A stretch of DNA of 64,000 nt, taken from positions 476,177 to 540,176 of the forward strand of contig NZ_JAGHMF010000036.1 of the NCBI RefSeq assembly GCF_017741815.1, written 5' to 3'. The position numbers and the translations under genes were made by a program. This document shows, piece after piece, positions 61,185 to 64,000 of this stretch (within the stretch, counting starts at the first letter, position 1; the number at the start of each line of letters is the position of its first letter). This DNA comes from Rhizobium sp. 16-488-2b. GTDB taxonomy: Bacteria; Pseudomonadota; Alphaproteobacteria; Rhizobiales; Rhizobiaceae. The notes under the pieces are model-generated. The model ran no database searches. It had not been told where the DNA came from and saw nothing but the letters and a program-made list of their open reading frames with translations.

Positions 61185-62504
61185 TCAGACGCCCAGGTTC
61201 TGCCTGAGGGTTTCATGCTGATAGTCGTGATGGAATATGCCGCGCCTCTGCAGTTCCGGGATCAGGTGATCCGTGACCGCGGAGAGACCGAGCTCGTATT
61301 TCAGGGTGAAGGCCAGGAAATTGAAGCCATCGCTCGCACCCCTTTCATAGCGGTCCTGCAACTGGTCGGCGATGTTCTCCACCGAGCCGATCGGGAACCA
61401 GTGGCCGGCACCGCTGGAGTGATAGACGATGAGATCGCGCACGGTGCGGACCTTGCCGCTCTCGATGAGTTCGCGGAAGACGCCGAAACGCGACCGGCGT
61501 CCCTGGACATTGGCCGTCTGCGGCAGGTCTTTGAGCGGGATTTCCGCGTCGAGGTCGATGCCTTCGAAATCGATGCCGCCGAACTGGCCGGCAAGCGACT
61601 TGCGCCCCTCCTCGAAATCGATGTCGTCGATCACCTTTTGCCAAAAGCGCTTGGCCTCTTCGTCGGTAGAGCCGATGACCGGCGCCACGCCCGGCAGGAT
61701 CTTGATCGCATCCGGTGAACGTCCATAGGCGGTCGCCCGCTGCTTGAAGTCTCGATAGAGCTCGATCGACGGCTCGGCCTCGGTGAGGCCCGTGGTGAAT
61801 ATGACGTCGGCGACGCGAGCGCCGAGCTGCCTTCCTTCGGTGGACGAGCCGGCCTGGGCGAGAATAGGTTTGTCCTGCGGGCTGCGTGAAACATTGAGCG
61901 GTCCCTGAACGGAGAAGTGGCGGCTGTTCCAGTCAATACGGTGAACCTTGTCCGCATCGATGACCTGGCGGCCGCTGTCGTCATAGCTCACGGCGTCTGG
62001 CTCCCAGCTTTCCCAGAGTGCCTGAACCACGCCCGCAAATTCCTCGGCGATCGCGTAGCGATCGTCATGCGCAGGAAGCGCCTTGCCGAAATTCTTCTCC
62101 CCGGCCGAGGAGGTGACGAGGTTCCAGCCGGTTCGCCCCTTGGAGATGTGGTCGAGCGACAGAACCTGTCGGGCCAGATTGTAGGGCTCGGTGAAGGAGG
62201 TCGAAATCGAGCCGATCAGGCCGATGCGCGATGTCCTTGCGGCAAGCGCGCTGAGCAACGTCACCGGTTCCAGCCCCGGCTTCGGTGCGGTATCGCTGGT
62301 CACGAGCGCGTCGGCGAGGAAGACCGTGTGGATCTTGCCGCGTTCGGCCTGCTGCGCCTGCTCGACATAGGCGTCTATATCGAGTAGGTTGTCGGTCGGG
62401 CCGTCGCGGCCCTTCTTCTTCGTCTGTCCGGTTCCACCCAGAAGCAGGCCGAGCACCAGTCCTGGGCCGCGTTCACTGCTGCGGCCCGCCCATTTGTTCG
62501 TCAT
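61185..62504 (-). CDS. NtaA/SnaA/DszA-type flavin-dependent monooxygenase
   Basis: This is a 439-residue LLM-class monooxygenase of the nitrilotriacetate/dibenzothiophene-sulfone group. Diagnostic segments are LEPVTLLSALAARTSRIGLIGSIS-like at about 80-105, HISKGRTGWNLVTS and SPQDKPILAQAGSSTEGR. Such enzymes use reduced FMN from a separate reductase, which is not seen here. The gene sits between a FecCD-type ABC ATPase and a ketopantoate-reductase-family gene with 20-30 base gaps, so uptake and oxidation of an organic ligand are probably linked. Confidence 0.9.
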   Translation of the reverse strand: MTNKWAGRSSERGPGLVLGLLLGGTGQTKKKGRDGPTDNLLDIDAYVEQAQQAERGKIHTVFLADALVTSDTAPKPGLEPVTLLSALAARTSRIGLIGSISTSFTEPYNLARQVLSLDHISKGRTGWNLVTSSAGEKNFGKALPAHDDRYAIAEEFAGVVQALWESWEPDAVSYDDSGRQVIDADKVHRIDWNSRHFSVQGPLNVSRSPQDKPILAQAGSSTEGRQLGARVADVIFTTGLTEAEPSIELYRDFKQRATAYGRSPDAIKILPGVAPVIGSTDEEAKRFWQKVIDDIDFEEGRKSLAGQFGGIDFEGIDLDAEIPLKDLPQTANVQGRRSRFGVFRELIESGKVRTVRDLIVYHSSGAGHWFPIGSVENIADQLQDRYERGASDGFNFLAFTLKYELGLSAVTDHLIPELQRRGIFHHDYQHETLRQNLGV

Positions 62505-62527
62505 GTCGATTATCCCTCAGAAAAGTG

Positions 62528-63385
62528 TCAGGCAGTCGCGTAGCCGCGCTGTTCAACGGTGCGCACTTCGTGAGTGGGCTCCGGTGGCGTGGAGTGCAGA
62601 CCGGGAGCAGACTGGTCGCGCTCCGACAACGGGTGGACCTGCACGAAGCCCTTGTGCAACGACAGTTCCACCTCCACGCCGTAGACGCGCTTGATCAGTT
62701 CGGGCGAATACACATCCGCTGGTCGCCCTTCGGCAATCACCACCCCGTCCTGCAGGAAGACCACACGGTCGGTGAAGCGAGCGGCCTGGTTGAGATCGTG
62801 AATGGCGATCACGGCCGCCACGTTGTTCTTGCGGGTGACGTCGCGGGCAACAGCCAGCGTCTGCCACTGATAGCGTATATCGAGAGCGCTGGTCGGTTCG
62901 TCCAGAAGCAGGATTTCCGGATCCTGGGCAAGGGCGCGGGCAATCAGCACACGTTGTCCCTGGCCGCCGGAGAGCTCCGTCACTGCCCGGTCGCCGAGAT
63001 CCTCAAGGCCCATGCGCTGCATGGCGGCATCAACATGCGCCCAGTCCTCGTCCCGCGGGCGGGTGCCGAAGTAGGGCGTGCGCCCTAGGAGCACGGCTTC
63101 GCGGATGTCGAGCCCGAAGGACAGCCCTATCGATTGCGGCACATAGGCGACGATGCGGGCGAGATCGCGGCGTGCAAGCTTGGCGAGGTCAGCATCGCCG
63201 TTCCAGGTGATCGAGCCTGATGTCGGTGTATTGATCCCGGCGATGGTCTTGATCAGCGTCGACTTGCCTGAGCCGTTCGAGCCCAGAAGGCCGACGAGCT
63301 CGCCTTTGCCGATCGTCAGGTTCGCGCCTTTGACGACTTGCCTTTTGCCATAGCCGACTTCGAGTGAGGAAATCTGGAGGGTCAT
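62528..63385 (-). CDS. ABC transporter ATPase, iron-siderophore (FecE/FhuC) type
   Basis: This is a 285-residue ATPase with Walker A GSNGSGKST, signature LSGGQGQRVLIARAL, Walker B EILLLDEPTSALD and switch His in AIHDLNQAARF. The IVAYVPQ Q-loop and the C-terminal YGVEVEL segment are typical of FecE/FepC. ATG 63385 overlaps the upstream permease stop (ATGA). The longer open frame running to 63952 is out of register with the permease and is not used. About 30 extra C-terminal residues follow the usual end. Confidence 0.92.
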   Translation of the reverse strand: MTLQISSLEVGYGKRQVVKGANLTIGKGELVGLLGSNGSGKSTLIKTIAGINTPTSGSITWNGDADLAKLARRDLARIVAYVPQSIGLSFGLDIREAVLLGRTPYFGTRPRDEDWAHVDAAMQRMGLEDLGDRAVTELSGGQGQRVLIARALAQDPEILLLDEPTSALDIRYQWQTLAVARDVTRKNNVAAVIAIHDLNQAARFTDRVVFLQDGVVIAEGRPADVYSPELIKRVYGVEVELSLHKGFVQVHPLSERDQSAPGLHSTPPEPTHEVRTVEQRGYATA

Positions 63386-63901
63386 TCGATTGCCTTTTGT
63401 CGAGAGAGGATGAGGTAGAGGAAGATTGGTGCGCCAACCAAAGCGTCGATGATCCCAACGGGAATGACGCCAGGAGAGATGACGAGCCTGCCGACGGCAT
63501 CGGCGACAACGAGAAGCAGGGCGCCGATGATGGCCGAAAACGCAATGAGAAATCGGTGGTTGGGGCCGACGACCAGCCGCGCGATATGCGGCGCGACGAG
63601 GCCGACGAAGCCGATGATGCCGGTAAAAGCGATGGTCACCGCCGTCAGCGTGGCCGCGATTGCGATCGTTTGCAGCCGCACCGTCGAGACGGCGACGCCG
63701 AGGCTCTTGGCCGAATCGTCGCCGGCGAAGGCGATCGCATTGAGGGCGCTCGAACGGAAGCGGATATAGGGGAAGGCGAGGGCAAGCAGCGCGAAAAGCG
63801 CAAGCACCTGATACCAGGCCGAATTGTTGACCGAACCCCATGTCCAGCGGACGATTGCCGCAAGCACCTCGTCCTCGGCAAAATACTGGATGCAGGCCGT
63901 C
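63382..63901 (-). pseudogene. FecCD-type iron-siderophore permease, N-terminal part missing
   Basis: The C-terminal ~170 codons of a FecCD permease are intact, with GDDSAKSLGV, the GFVGLVAPHIARLVVGPNHR segment and DAVGRLVISPGVIPVGIIDALVGAPIFLYLI. Reading upstream, the frame continues through ACIQYFAEDEVLAAIVRW and then meets a TGA right where sequence resembling an insertion-sequence end begins at 63902. About half of the usual 330-350 residues are absent at the junction. The gene is therefore probably disrupted, unless the N-terminal half lies beyond an element outside the window. Confidence 0.8.
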
Positions 63902-64000
63902 TGTCAATGCCGGGTGAATTTTCCCCATTAGCGCCGAAGTAAAATTCCCCACTTATGCCGACGTGGACGACAGGGCGAATTGAGGATTTTTCGGCGGCCG
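63902..64000. mobile_element. Probable end of an IS21-family insertion sequence
   Basis: The sequence begins TGTCAATGCCGGGTGAATTT. A related repeat (GCCGGGTGAATTTTCCCCA, then GCCGAAGTAAAATTCCCCA) recurs within 45 bases. A TGT terminus and repeated internal elements are typical of IS21-family ends. The permease reading frame stops exactly at this boundary. No transposase is visible because the window ends. The family call is from memory of end structure and needs comparison. Confidence 0.6.

Noticed and set aside
62528..63952. A 474-codon version of the FecE-type ATPase extending into the insertion-sequence end
   Set aside because: The extra N-terminus is out of register with the overlapping permease and encodes no domain. 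ATG 63385 overlaps the permease stop as expected.

Overview
The window is GC-rich, densely coded DNA from an alphaproteobacterium of the order Hyphomicrobiales, most likely a Rhizobium, Agrobacterium or Ensifer relative. The evidence is an agp-type alpha-galactoside operon with an AgpT-like regulator, a pqqABCDE cluster, a DUF1127 micro-protein, an anti-Shine-Dalgarno small RNA resembling the rhizobial alpha-r14 family, and many sugar ABC transporters. No tRNA, rRNA or CRISPR array is visible. The content is accessory catabolism and transport, as on a rhizobial megaplasmid, chromid or secondary chromosome; the replicon type is inference.

Layout. 1-4267: a MalEFG-type sugar importer (left end cut) divergent from a ROK regulator. 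4295-18037: a long leftward gene series that reads as a D-apiose pathway. It encodes a RuBisCO-like protein (OiaX-type), OiaK kinase, TIM-like LerI, RpiB-like DerI, ApnO oxidoisomerase, a ribose-type ABC importer with a DUF2291 lipoprotein, ApsD dehydrogenase, ApnL lactonase and a split DhaK/DhaL kinase. A divergent GntR/FadR-type regulator lies at 18210-18938, and a shared motif sits in two intergenic regions of the series. Inferred route: D-apiose to apionolactone, apionate, 3-oxo-isoapionate and its 4-phosphate, decarboxylation to L-erythrulose 1-phosphate, then D-erythrulose 4-phosphate and D-erythrose 4-phosphate.

19056-23924: a membrane-bound FAD sugar/polyol dehydrogenase (GMC subunit, Tat-exported small subunit, triheme cytochrome c) divergent from a LysR regulator. 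24198-31014: a chemoreceptor, a small unknown protein, two aldo/keto reductases, a LysR regulator and an MFS exporter. 31160-34388: pqqABCDE. 34582-38354: an FbpABC-like importer. 38559-41340: an epsilon-type exonuclease, a DUF1127 protein, a small RNA with four CCTCCTCCC-bearing hairpins and a luciferase-like monooxygenase. 41427-46350: a processive beta-glycan synthase locus whose HlyD-like gene is frameshifted exactly at a perfect 26-bp palindrome. 46588-49815: MarR, a FUSC exporter and a YbaN-like protein.

49832-59927: the agp locus, with an AraC-type activator, two GH4 glycosidases and an oligopeptide-type ABC importer with fused ATPases. 60131-63901: a leftward operon of FecCD-type permease, ATPase, NtaA/DszA-type flavin monooxygenase and a ketopantoate-reductase-family protein. 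Its permease gene is cut by what appears to be one end of an insertion sequence (63902-64000). Perfect hairpins without T-runs recur between cistrons, often just downstream of binding-protein genes.
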